DNA of 64,000 nt, taken from positions 62,001-126,000 of the forward strand of contig CAYTGM010000003.1 of the NCBI GenBank assembly GCA_964437365.1. The letters run 5' to 3'. Shown here in pieces: positions 19,765 through 27,498 of the stretch (positions are counted from its first letter, which is position 1; every line of letters starts with the position of its first letter). Origin of the DNA: CAYTGM01 sp964437365 (GTDB taxonomy: Bacteria; Sumerlaeota; Sumerlaeia; SLMS01). The notes beneath the pieces are model-generated. The model ran no database searches and was not told where the DNA came from. It saw only the letters and a list, made by a program, of their open reading frames with translations. The translations under genes and the position numbers were made by a program.

Positions 19765-19986
19765 CTCGTTCTTCCACTTAATTTGAAATTCGATTTCTTC
19801 TTCGTCACCTTCGCGCTCATGCTCGAGGTTGTACTCGGCGCGGACGGGAACGTAAATACGCTCTCCGGCAATCTGGATTTCAAACTTCTCGCCTGATTCA
19901 AGAGAGTCCGCAAGACGACGGAGCTTCGCGACAAACTCCGAAGTCGAGTAGGCTTTCTCAATATCACGTTCTTTCTTTTCTGACAT
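19753..19986 (-). CDS. amphi-Trp domain-containing small protein
   Basis: A 77-residue protein fitting the amphi-Trp family: an N-terminal helix (STSEFVAKLRRLADSLESG), an EIQIAGERIYVPV strand pair and the acidic EEEIEFQIKWK ending with the signature Trp. The function of the family is not established. GGAAG precedes the ATG by about 7 bases. The last codons, from IEFQIKWKNE on, lie within the right copy of a 31-bp direct repeat whose left copy, 1.4 kb away, ends KNE-stop. The current PKA tail appears to have been supplied by the inserted segment. Confidence 0.7.
   Translation of the reverse strand: MSEKKERDIEKAYSTSEFVAKLRRLADSLESGEKFEIQIAGERIYVPVRAEYNLEHEREGDEEEIEFQIKWKNEPKA
19765..19795. repeat. 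31-bp direct repeat, right copy (inside 3' end of amphi-Trp gene)
   Basis: Perfect match to 18341-18371, in frame at the 3' end of the amphi-Trp gene. The matches break immediately on both sides (g versus a at the left edge, t versus a at the right edge). Confidence 0.9.
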
Positions 19987-20387
19987 AACGTCTTCCTTTA
20001 GTTCGTGTGTCTGTTTAATCAGTGAATGAGGAAAAGCTTTTTGAAAGTATCCATTTCAAAGTAACCCCACTCGCTGTGCTTTACTTACTCAGTAGTCAAA
20101 GAACTATTCAATATCTCCTCGCCCGCGCACGTGAATTTCTGATGACAGGCATCCTGAAGGGGGATGCTACCAGTATCGATGCATGTTCGATGCATCATGG
20201 AACCACTGGAATGGTTCGAATCTGAATTGAACGTGCGCACGTCCTGCGTCGATACGGGAATGGTTTCTACTGATCTTCCTCGATATTTTACATATCTTTT
20301 ACATCTGGCTTTCTTGACAACAGGCCCGAAAAAGCCAGAAAAACGGAGCCTCTTGAGCAATCGAATACATGAAAGGTAAGAAGAGAG
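19987..20387. other. non-coding region with one copy of a 55-bp hairpin element
   Basis: A 401-bp gap between divergent genes. It contains the leader of the amphi-Trp gene on the minus strand and the 55-bp repeat at 20163-20217. Small ORFs here lack convincing start signals or family motifs. Nothing else is recognised. Confidence 0.6.
20163..20217 (+). repeat. 55-bp intergenic hairpin element, copy 1
   Basis: Matches 52616-52670 with 2 differences in 55 bases. The core is an inverted repeat GATGCAT-GTTCG-ATGCATC, flanked by CCAGT and ACTGG that can extend the stem. In copy 2 ACTGG becomes ATTGG, which still pairs through a G-U wobble. It could be a small RNA, a REP-like element or a protein-binding site. 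Confidence 0.65.
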
Positions 20388-21098
20388 ATGGCAAAGGTAA
20401 ATCTGGAAGCACCGTTCCGTTCTATAACAGGTCGACTGGGAAAAGAAGGAGATGCTCCGTCGATCTATTCGCTGGAGGGTCGTACCGTTCTTCGCTATCC
20501 GAGTCAGGAAACACCGAAGAATACGATACGGAAAAGTGCCTGCCAGGCTGCCCTGAAGAAAGCAGCGAAAGCATATCGCCTGTTGACGTTTGAACAGGCG
20601 ACAGATTGGCGGAATTATATACGAGCGATGGAAGACAGGTCCGAGGGATCGGTGAGAATACCTAAGAAGCTTCACGCAGCCTTCAGTCAGGTGAATCTGC
20701 ATCGTGTGCTTGCAGGAGAAACCCTTCTAATGGAGGCACCAGAAGCGAGCAACAGGACCCTGCCAGTCGCTGAGCCTCAGGTTCAATGGGTCTCGAGTCG
20801 TCGACTTCGTCTCGTGTTTGATCACCCTTACGGGGCAGGTTTTGCCGTCTGGCATTATCGCGTTACGCCCCCACTGAAGTCTCAGATACGATTAGCAAAT
20901 GAACGGGAAGCGAGAACTCCTTTGGCTGATACGAGAACGTCGTATATCAATTCATCGGCTTTTTCAGAAGCGATCGAAGTCGACACGGAGGACGCATATC
21001 AGATTGGGGATACGCTCGGGTTGAAACTGCTGGTATTGACGTCGGACTTTGTTCCCGGGGAAAGCCGGTTCTATCGCAGGCTTGTGGTTGAGGGGTGA
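20388..21098 (+). CDS. hypothetical protein with two-part structure
   Basis: A 236-residue protein of unknown function with no signal peptide or membrane segment. The N-terminal 75 residues are basic and helical (RSITGRLGK, then RTVLRYPSQETPKNT, then KKAAKAYRLLTFEQATDWRNY). This is reminiscent of small proteins with a GxxGDLVF...R.P...A..Y pattern, including phage-like structural proteins, but the similarity is weak. The rest (from about residue 120) looks like a beta-sandwich (VQWVSSRRLRLVF, WHYRVTPPL, LGLKLLVLTSD). The ATG has a purine-rich AAGAGAG immediately upstream. A short hairpin follows the stop. It stands alone on its strand between the amphi-Trp/DAC locus and the ankyrin locus. Confidence 0.55.
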   Translation: MAKVNLEAPFRSITGRLGKEGDAPSIYSLEGRTVLRYPSQETPKNTIRKSACQAALKKAAKAYRLLTFEQATDWRNYIRAMEDRSEGSVRIPKKLHAAFSQVNLHRVLAGETLLMEAPEASNRTLPVAEPQVQWVSSRRLRLVFDHPYGAGFAVWHYRVTPPLKSQIRLANEREARTPLADTRTSYINSSAFSEAIEVDTEDAYQIGDTLGLKLLVLTSDFVPGESRFYRRLVVEG

Positions 21099-21659
21099 TG
21101 AACCAACCCCTGTCGGGGTTGTTATGGATGGGGATCTTCACCCCGGGTAGGCTCGCTATGCTCACCAACCCGGGGCTTGGTAATCTAACCGCTACCGCGG
21201 TATATAGGGAGTCTTCTTTTCCTTTGAATCTCCGACTCTTCAAGCTCAGCTTGATTGGAAGTTGAAAAGATCTCTACCCTGGGAACGCCAAACGCCGATT
21301 CGGCGCAGTTGGCTCTTTGCCTCGTCTATTATTATATCCTTTGATATACACTTCAATGACTTGCTCGAAGTAAAACTTCGAGCACCAAGGCGGGGTTAAG
21401 AATCTCGCACTCCAAAACCTGCCACCATCGTTCGTCTTTCACTTACTATGGTTCTTCATGCATACCGCGGCAGCAATCCAATAATGATCAAGAATCCCGA
21501 CAAGATGTACAAGATAGACAAGAGATGGAGTATCTTTTCAACTTACTGCTGTTCATCTTCTATTAATACCGCGGCTGCGGTTAGAGTGCATAGCCCACAG
21601 TTGCCGAAACGTAGTGAAGGCTACTGTGGGTCACCGAACAAGAACGCATCCATCCTAAC
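21099..21659. other. non-coding region dense in perfect inverted repeats
   Basis: A 561-bp gap without a convincing gene. Perfect inverted repeats include CAACCCC/GGGGTTG (21104-21121), CCCCGGGT/ACCCGGGG (21141-21148 and 21168-21175), CGCCG/CGGCG (21293-21305), TGCTCGAAG/CTTCGAGCA (21362-21384) and CCCACAGT/ACTGTGGG (21594-21601 and 21623-21630). The palindromic core ACCGCGG occurs several times. This could be decayed repeat DNA or a structured RNA; no known family was recognised. Confidence 0.5.
21104..21121 (+). terminator. hairpin after the stop, weak terminator candidate
   Basis: CAACCCC-TGTC-GGGGTTG, a perfect 7-bp stem 5 bases after the stop of the hypothetical gene. No clear T tract follows. 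Confidence 0.4.
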
Positions 21660-22226
21660 TCAAAGCGGTTTCAATTTCTTTGGATTCCAGGGGATTTGTG
21701 TCATTCCCGGTTCTCTCTCGACTCCCTGAATGTAGTTACCTGCCAGGAGTCCAGCACCTTCCTCGTAGATCTTTCGCAGAGCCAGAGTATATGCTCGAAA
21801 TGGCACATAATCCCGCTTAGTTACTTTATAACCGCTTGCGAAAGTATCTTTGATAATCGCCTTATCCAGATAATCTAAATCCAGAGAGAAGAGGTCATCA
21901 CACCATTTCTTGACAAGCTCGGGAGGGGCAACAACATGAAGATCTCGAAGATGTAATTTGCGAAAGACGTCTTCTTGATATCCGAGACATCCCCACTCTT
22001 CATCATATAGAATTCGCAAACTATCATAGACTTCTTCTGTAAAGTTAGAAAGCTCCTCAGCTTCGTAGATTCTTGCGATTGTTTCGAGAGCGAGATTGAT
22101 GTCGGTTCTGCTTTCTGAAAACACGATTTTTGCATCTTCGCAGGCATCTACCAGGCACTTATTCTCTTCCCACTCTGCTGTAAATTCTTTCCATGAGACT
22201 TTGTATAGATAAATATCAACGCTCAT
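21660..22226 (-). CDS. hypothetical protein coupled to ankyrin gene
   Basis: A 188-residue acidic, soluble protein starting MSVDIYLYKVSWKEF; no family recognised. It looks alpha-helical, with an IKDTFASGYKVTKRDYVPFRAY stretch (about 144-165). The start overlaps the stop of the upstream ankyrin gene by 4 bases (ATGA at 22223-22226), so the two are translationally coupled. Small acidic proteins beginning with a beta-strand and paired with ankyrin proteins are common among contact-toxin immunity genes, but no toxin gene is visible nearby, so that role is only a possibility. Confidence 0.6.
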   Translation of the reverse strand: MSVDIYLYKVSWKEFTAEWEENKCLVDACEDAKIVFSESRTDINLALETIARIYEAEELSNFTEEVYDSLRILYDEEWGCLGYQEDVFRKLHLRDLHVVAPPELVKKWCDDLFSLDLDYLDKAIIKDTFASGYKVTKRDYVPFRAYTLALRKIYEEGAGLLAGNYIQGVEREPGMTQIPWNPKKLKPL

Positions 22227-23308
22227 TTTTTCTTCATTTTCTCCTCAATGAGTTGAATACATTCCTCTGACCTGGCTTGCTCTGCCCGCTCCAGTGCATT
22301 GTAACCACTTCCATCTCGGACATTAAGATCTATATCAAACTCAAGAAGGTATTTGACGATGGCGGCATGTCCCCCAGAAGCAGCGCGAATAAGAGGTGTC
22401 ACGTCTCCTTCGACAATATATTGATGCTTTTTTCCGTCGAACTTGTAGTGGATAATTCTATGTATTCCTGCCGGGTCTGAACCGTCCTTAATACATTTTT
22501 TGACCCATTTGAGACTACCCTCAGCAGCAGCAGTATCAAGTGGTTCTAGGTCTTCTTTTAAGTCAACCCCACTTTCAATAAGCAGTTCATACGCCTTTGT
22601 GTTCTTATTACCAACTGCCTTGGCGGCATAACTAAGCCCTCCTTTTGGCGGAATGACCGAAGCGCCGTATTGAATGAGGATTCTCATCGCTTGTATATTG
22701 TTCTTGACCAATGAAAACCTTAGCGGCATTTCTCTGGATCTTTCGGACAAGTCCTCTAAATAAGCTCGGGTTTGATCCACAAGGTTCGGATGCTTCTTGC
22801 ACAGTCTCTCAAGCTTTTTGTCGTCACCCGCTTCGATAGAATCGAAGATCTCCCGATGTGCCAGGGTCTGATCCGGGGTTAAGCCATAGGCATCAGGTTC
22901 ATCATGCCAAAGCGCTTTTTTGTATTTCTTGATGAAGGATTTTGAGGCATATCTTGCAGCAAAATGTGCCGGCGTTAAGTCATAGTCTCCTTTTCTATAT
23001 GCGTCTGCTCCAAATTCAAGGAGCAAATCTACAGCTAGCTCATGCCCAAGAAGAACTGACTCATTGAGTGGATGGTAGTTAGCTTTGCTCAAACTGCGTG
23101 GTTTACGGAATTCCGGATTAATCAGCGCTGGCTGGACTTCAAGCATTTTTCTGAGTACTTCGAACCGTCCAAATCGAGCAAGTACAGAAAACAAATTGTT
23201 ACTGAATGGATTCTTAAAGATATACTTTGGATCATTTTTAACACCGGCAATTATAACATCTATATCAGCTTCTTTAATTCTTTCTTCAAGTGACTTTTTC
23301 GGACTCAT
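22223..23308 (-). CDS. ankyrin repeat protein (intact copy)
   Basis: A 361-residue soluble protein. Ankyrin repeats are seen at YHPLNESVLLGHELAVDLLLEFGAD, LTPAHFAARYASKSFIKKY, MPLRFSLVKNNIQAMRILIQYGA, and near the C-terminus TPLIRAASGGHAAIVKYLLEFDIDLNVRD, ending in a basic helix (IEEKMKKK). The first 60 residues (SLEERIKEADIDVIIAGVKN...) are shared with the neighbouring frameshifted copy. It overlaps the 188-residue gene by ATGA. It is one of a tandemly duplicated pair; the spacer upstream carries one copy of a 56-bp direct repeat. The binding partner is unknown. Confidence 0.8.
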   Translation of the reverse strand: MSPKKSLEERIKEADIDVIIAGVKNDPKYIFKNPFSNNLFSVLARFGRFEVLRKMLEVQPALINPEFRKPRSLSKANYHPLNESVLLGHELAVDLLLEFGADAYRKGDYDLTPAHFAARYASKSFIKKYKKALWHDEPDAYGLTPDQTLAHREIFDSIEAGDDKKLERLCKKHPNLVDQTRAYLEDLSERSREMPLRFSLVKNNIQAMRILIQYGASVIPPKGGLSYAAKAVGNKNTKAYELLIESGVDLKEDLEPLDTAAAEGSLKWVKKCIKDGSDPAGIHRIIHYKFDGKKHQYIVEGDVTPLIRAASGGHAAIVKYLLEFDIDLNVRDGSGYNALERAEQARSEECIQLIEEKMKKK

Positions 23309-23312
23309 CTAT

Positions 23313-23368
23313 CTCGCTTCCTTAATACATTAAAAGCACATCAACATTCATTTGTTCTTCATTTTCTC
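23313..23368. repeat. 56-bp direct repeat marking the ankyrin tandem duplication, copy 1
   Basis: Perfect match to 24580-24635. It covers the intergenic spacer plus the 3' end of the ankyrin copy ending KMKNK-stop. Confidence 0.9.
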
Positions 23369-24432
23369 CTCAATGAGTTGAATACATTCCTCTGACCTGG
23401 CTTGCTTTGCTCGCTCCAATGCATTGTGACCACTTCCATCTCGGACATTAAGATCTATATCAAACTCAAGAAGGTATTTGACCATGGCGGCATTTCCCCA
23501 ACCGGCAGCGCGAATAAGAGGTGTCATGTCTCCTTCGTCATTATATTGATGCTTTTTTCCGTCGAACTTGTAGTGAATAATTCTATGTATTCCAGCCGGG
23601 TCGGAACCGTCCTTAATACATTTTTTGACCCATTTGAGACTACCCTCTGCAGCAGCAGTATCAAGTGGTACCAAGTCTTCTTTTAAGTCAACCCCACTTT
23701 CGATAAGCAGTTCATACGCCTTTGTGTTCTTATTAATAACTGCCCGGGCAGCAAGCTAAGCCCTCCTTTTGGCGGAATCACCGAAGCGCCGTATTTGATG
23801 AGAATTCTCATCGCTTGAATATTGTTCTTGTCCAGTGAAAACCTTAGCGGCATTCCTCTGGATCTTTCGGACAAGTCCTCTAAATAAGCTCGGGTTTGAT
23901 CCACAAGGCTCGGATGCTTCTTACACAGTCTCTCAAGCTTTTTGTCGTCCCCCCCCTCGATAGCATCGAAAATCTCTCGATGTGCGAGGGTCTGATCCGG
24001 GGTTAAGCCATAGGCATCAGGTTCATCATGCCAAAGTGCCTTTTTGTATTTCTTGATGAAGGACTTTGAGGCATATCTTGCCGAGTAGTGAGCTGGGGTT
24101 AATTCGTAAGACGATTTCACATATAAGTCAGCTTCAAATTCTATGTATAGATCCACGACTTTATCATATCCGGAAAAAATTGCGTTTTTGAGTGGATTGT
24201 ATTTAAGTGAACCCCTCAAACGAGGGTCCCTAAACTGCGGATTGATTAAAGCAGGTTGAACTTCAAGCAGTCTCCTGATCACATCGAACCGTTCCCCACG
24301 TGCCAGCGCATCCAACAAATCCCTATTAAAGGGGTTCTTCACTGTGTATTTAGGGTCCGCCCGAATCCCCTGAATAATCTTGTCTATATTCTCTTCTTTG
24401 AGCGTTTCTTCCAGTGATTTAGGGTATCCCAT
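23348..24432 (-). pseudogene. ankyrin repeat gene copy broken by a 1-base frameshift
   Basis: Paralogue of the intact ankyrin gene, starting MGYPKSLEETLKEENIDK at 24432. It stays in frame to about 23756, where one base is missing relative to the intact copy (intact CTGCCTTGGCGGCATAACT against CTGCCCGGGCAGCAAGCT). Reading continues in another frame to a stop near 23683, while the correct frame resumes downstream to a stop at 23348 (ending EEKMKNK). Repaired, it would give about 360 residues. From the middle onward the nucleotide sequence is almost the same as the intact copy, whereas the N-terminal third has diverged. A sequencing error could produce the same picture. Confidence 0.8.
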
Positions 24433-24489
24433 TATTCTCTAGATCCAATCTTTGGTCTTTTACTACTATTGGGCGAGGCTCTTCTGCGC

Positions 24490-24660
24490 GAAACCGATAG
24501 CACCTGGTATAGCCGGTTATCCATCTTGTAATGGATCATCCTAAGGGACCATTTAAGCCAGCAGATTTACCTTATCGACCTCGCTTCCTTAATACATTAA
24601 AAGCACATCAACATTCATTTGTTCTTCATTTTCTCTTCGATAGGTTTAATGCCTCAAACC
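24490..24660 (-). pseudogene. remnants of a third ankyrin gene
   Basis: Two fragments on the minus strand. The first (stop at 24615-24617) reads IKPIEEKMKNK-stop, matching the ankyrin C-terminus. The second (about 24500-24557) reads LKWS...MIHYKMDN, matching the LKWVKKC...IIHYKFDG region of the ankyrin proteins. Both are too short to be functional and are out of normal order, which suggests recombination between tandem copies. Confidence 0.5.
24580..24635. repeat. 56-bp direct repeat marking the ankyrin tandem duplication, copy 2
   Basis: Perfect match to 23313-23368 at a distance of 1267 bp, about one ankyrin gene plus spacer. Confidence 0.9.
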
Positions 24661-24664
24661 ACAA

Positions 24665-26587
24665 TCACATAAACGATCGGCGGCAGTAGATGCCCCACTC
24701 AAGGAGGAGGAACCCGAGGGCCAGCATCGCCAGCCAGTGCCAGATTTCCTGCTGGGTCTTCACTTCGCCCGCGCTGGCTTCGATCACCTTGTCGGCAATC
24801 TGGAGTTCGTCGACGACCTTGGTGTCGCTTTCCAGGAGAGAAATTGCATTAATAGGAATGGTCTGGACGGAGCCGTCGTCGTAAGAAACGGTGTATAGAC
24901 CGCGCTCTTCCGTTTGAGTCAGATAGATTGTCGACTGACCTTCAAGATCGTATTCGATGACGTCTCCCGAAGGTGTTTGTATTTCTGCGGTGGCGGCGTC
25001 TCTTGGAGGAATAATAGGTATCGTTTCACCAGTGGTGAAGGCGGCCTTGGTGCTGGATGACCCTGTACGCGACCAGTAATCAACAACGTTCGACATGAAG
25101 ATCGGAAAGGAACGATCCACAGGCCAGTAGCTGAGATTAATATCAAAACCGATCACCAGGATCTTCTGAACATCCGTTTCATGATAATTGATAATGTCGC
25201 CATCAATGGCTTCGACCAGTGACACGGAGCCCTGAGGATGGTTAAAGTTCAGCATCTCGCCAATGATTAGTCGTTCAAAGTTACAATCCTTTGTTATAGG
25301 GTGAACGAGTGACCAGTCGATCACCTGGGGCTGCGTAATACGATCACCTCTTGCCGTATAGCCATTCCCGTCGGGTGGCAGGGCGTTAACAAAAATATAA
25401 TTCCCGGGTGCGATCGATGGAGGCGAGAAGCCATCAAAGACGGTTATATCGTAATCATCTTTCGGGGTATACTCAGCAGGACGAACAACTTCCACAGTCG
25501 TCTTGCTATCGACTGCGAAGTAGCGCTCAATGAAAGTTCCGCTATCAGAAACGAGTAGAACTTTCATTTCACTGGGAGGAGCAATATTCGCATAGACGAT
25601 ATCATCAAGTTCGTAGGAGTCAGAGTGATCCGTAATCATCAAAGTTGCAAGACCGCGCACATCCTCGCCAACGGTAAAGACAACGTTTCCGGTTTCGCGT
25701 GGCTCAATATTGACTTTCTTGATGTCGAGCAATTCCCCCTGCACCTGAAGCTCAACAAAGACTTCTTCCTCAATATCGCGAGAGTTCAGAATCGTGGCGA
25801 AAACCTGGTACTCAAACTGCCCGGTGAATGATTCGCGCACATCGATGGAGGCAAAGCCCACATTGTCTTCCACTTCACCGACGGAAGTATAGTCGAGGTT
25901 CACCACATCAACAAGAGAGGAGACAGTCGGTCCGAGGCCTCCATCGCTGATAAGGATGACGCGAGCGTTTTCGTTTGGTTCGAGCGCCCCTTCTCTCACA
26001 ACCATGGTTTTCTCTTCAAGAATATATCCCAGGTCAGTGAGATCAGCTTCTGTATCCATTGGTTCGATAGAGGCAACAGCAGCCCGAAGTGCCGACTTAT
26101 CCTGGGTCATTGGTTGAAGAGGAACCGGTTTTCCGGCAAAACCCATGACCATCATTTCGTCGCGTGAAGTGAGTCTTGCCAACATGGTCTCGCCGGTGCT
26201 CATGCCGTCGATGGCATCATAAGCTAGATCTCTCGCTTTATCCAGTCGTGTTCTGCCATCGTCTTCGACGGTCTGCATACTGGCAGACATGTCGACGAGG
26301 AGGATAATCGACTTACCGCCGAGTCCTGATAGACGCAGCAGAGGTCTTGCAAGTGCTGCTACAAGAATGAGCAAAATAAGAAGCTGGATCCAGAGGAGTA
26401 AATTATTTCGAAGACGCTGAAACGGTGCGTTGGCAATCATGTCCTGGACAGAACGACGCCACAGAAGTGTAGAAGGAACGATCTCCGGCTTTCTCTTCAA
26501 CTTGAGCAGATAGAGAACAATGATCACAGGCGCGAGTGCCAGGAGTCCAAACATACCCGGAAGCAAAAAGGCGGAGAAAAAATTCAT
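24665..26587 (-). CDS. BatA/VWA-domain membrane protein
   Basis: About 640 residues from the start MNFFSAFLLPG. This start (26585-26587) is preferred over an upstream in-frame ATG at 26684-26686 because it overlaps the DUF58 stop as ATGA and begins directly with the BatA-type membrane segment (FGLLALAPVIIVLYLLKLKRK). A second membrane segment (LLLWIQLLILLILVAAL) is followed by a VWA domain with the MIDAS motif DMSAS (LLVDMSASM), a beta-rich central region and a C-terminal membrane segment (LAMLALGFLLLEWGIYC). It is last in the MoxR operon. Proteins of this kind are thought to act with MoxR AAA+ ATPases in envelope stress or protein maturation; the substrate here is unknown. Confidence 0.85.
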   Translation of the reverse strand: MNFFSAFLLPGMFGLLALAPVIIVLYLLKLKRKPEIVPSTLLWRRSVQDMIANAPFQRLRNNLLLWIQLLILLILVAALARPLLRLSGLGGKSIILLVDMSASMQTVEDDGRTRLDKARDLAYDAIDGMSTGETMLARLTSRDEMMVMGFAGKPVPLQPMTQDKSALRAAVASIEPMDTEADLTDLGYILEEKTMVVREGALEPNENARVILISDGGLGPTVSSLVDVVNLDYTSVGEVEDNVGFASIDVRESFTGQFEYQVFATILNSRDIEEEVFVELQVQGELLDIKKVNIEPRETGNVVFTVGEDVRGLATLMITDHSDSYELDDIVYANIAPPSEMKVLLVSDSGTFIERYFAVDSKTTVEVVRPAEYTPKDDYDITVFDGFSPPSIAPGNYIFVNALPPDGNGYTARGDRITQPQVIDWSLVHPITKDCNFERLIIGEMLNFNHPQGSVSLVEAIDGDIINYHETDVQKILVIGFDINLSYWPVDRSFPIFMSNVVDYWSRTGSSSTKAAFTTGETIPIIPPRDAATAEIQTPSGDVIEYDLEGQSTIYLTQTEERGLYTVSYDDGSVQTIPINAISLLESDTKVVDELQIADKVIEASAGEVKTQQEIWHWLAMLALGFLLLEWGIYCRRSFM

Positions 26588-27477
26588 CGAAGCAACCCCT
26601 TCTTTCGCAGGTAGTTCAGCAGCATCTGTTCGATGGGCTCGTCTGTTTGTGCGGGCAGATATGTCATTCCACGGGATATAGTCCAATCACGTATAGAAGC
26701 GCAGAAGGTTTCGAGAGTTTTCTCGTAGTGCTTTACGAGCGTTTCTGTGACGGAAATTTCCTGTGGCTCGCCGGTTTCGGCGTCGATGAGTTCGAGGTGG
26801 CCACCCACCTCTGGCTTTCTTTCCTGAGGAGAAAGAACATGGATGCAATAAACCTCATAGTTGCGCATGAAGAAATACTTGAGAGATTCTTCAACGCCCT
26901 GTTCGTCCAGGAAGTCAGTGATGAGGATGACAACCCCGGACTGACTGTTTCTATTCACAAAATCACGGATCGAATCACCAAGACTTGTTCTGTCTCCTGG
27001 CTCAAGAGCAGCAATCTGGTTTAACAGTTTTGGAAGCTGGGCTTTTCCTCGCGCGGGGCGCAGAACATCCTGAGCTCTTTCATTAAAGGCGGTGACGCCA
27101 ACTTTGTCCTGATTCTTCAGGACGATATATCCGAGAGCCGCGGCGATTTTCTGCGCGTACTCAAACTTGGTGATGGGTTTGCCGAAGTCCATGGACTTGG
27201 ACGAATCAATGACCAGGTAAAAGGCCAGGTCTTCTTCTTCCAGAAAGAGTTTGATGAAGAGTCGTTCAAGACGAGCAAAAATGTTCCAGTCGATGAAACG
27301 CGTATCATCACCACGAACGTAGTCACGATAATCAGCAAACTCGACCGATGTTCCCTTTCGACGGGAACGTCTTTCTCCTTTTTGTCCTCCGCGGAAGACA
27401 CGATGCGTCAGAACTTCCAGCGCGTCTAGACGGGAGAGGAGTTTGGGATCGAGGAGTGATTTCGGGTCTACGGCCAT
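26584..27477 (-). CDS. DUF58 domain protein
   Basis: A 297-residue protein with the DUF58 signature: HRVFRGGQKGERRSRRKGTSVEFADYRDYVRGDDTRFIDWN-type core followed by a degenerate VWA fold with MIDAS-like DSSKS (LVIDSSKSMDFG). DUF58 proteins are near-constant partners of MoxR ATPases, and the gene follows moxR by 21 bp. It overlaps the BatA/VWA gene by 4 bases. Cytoplasmic, with no signal peptide. It probably couples the MoxR ATPase to the membrane VWA proteins. Confidence 0.92.
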   Translation of the reverse strand: MAVDPKSLLDPKLLSRLDALEVLTHRVFRGGQKGERRSRRKGTSVEFADYRDYVRGDDTRFIDWNIFARLERLFIKLFLEEEDLAFYLVIDSSKSMDFGKPITKFEYAQKIAAALGYIVLKNQDKVGVTAFNERAQDVLRPARGKAQLPKLLNQIAALEPGDRTSLGDSIRDFVNRNSQSGVVILITDFLDEQGVEESLKYFFMRNYEVYCIHVLSPQERKPEVGGHLELIDAETGEPQEISVTETLVKHYEKTLETFCASIRDWTISRGMTYLPAQTDEPIEQMLLNYLRKKGLLR

Positions 27478-27498
27478 TAGAACCAGCTTTCTCTAATC

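Noticed and set aside
20022..20225. Small ORF sharing a peptide (DATSIDACSMHHG) with another at 52442-52690
   Set aside because: The shared peptide is only the 55-bp repeat translated; both differences between copies change amino acids, and the flanking residues are unrelated. A nucleic-acid element fits better.
20085..20702. 205-codon minus-strand ORF overlapping the hypothetical gene at 20388
   Set aside because: Cys/Arg-rich composition typical of a shadow frame; no ribosome site.
26588..26686. Upstream ATG for the BatA/VWA gene, adding 33 residues
   Set aside because: The extension is polar, lies inside the DUF58 coding region and would hide the ATGA coupling and the usual BatA N-terminus.
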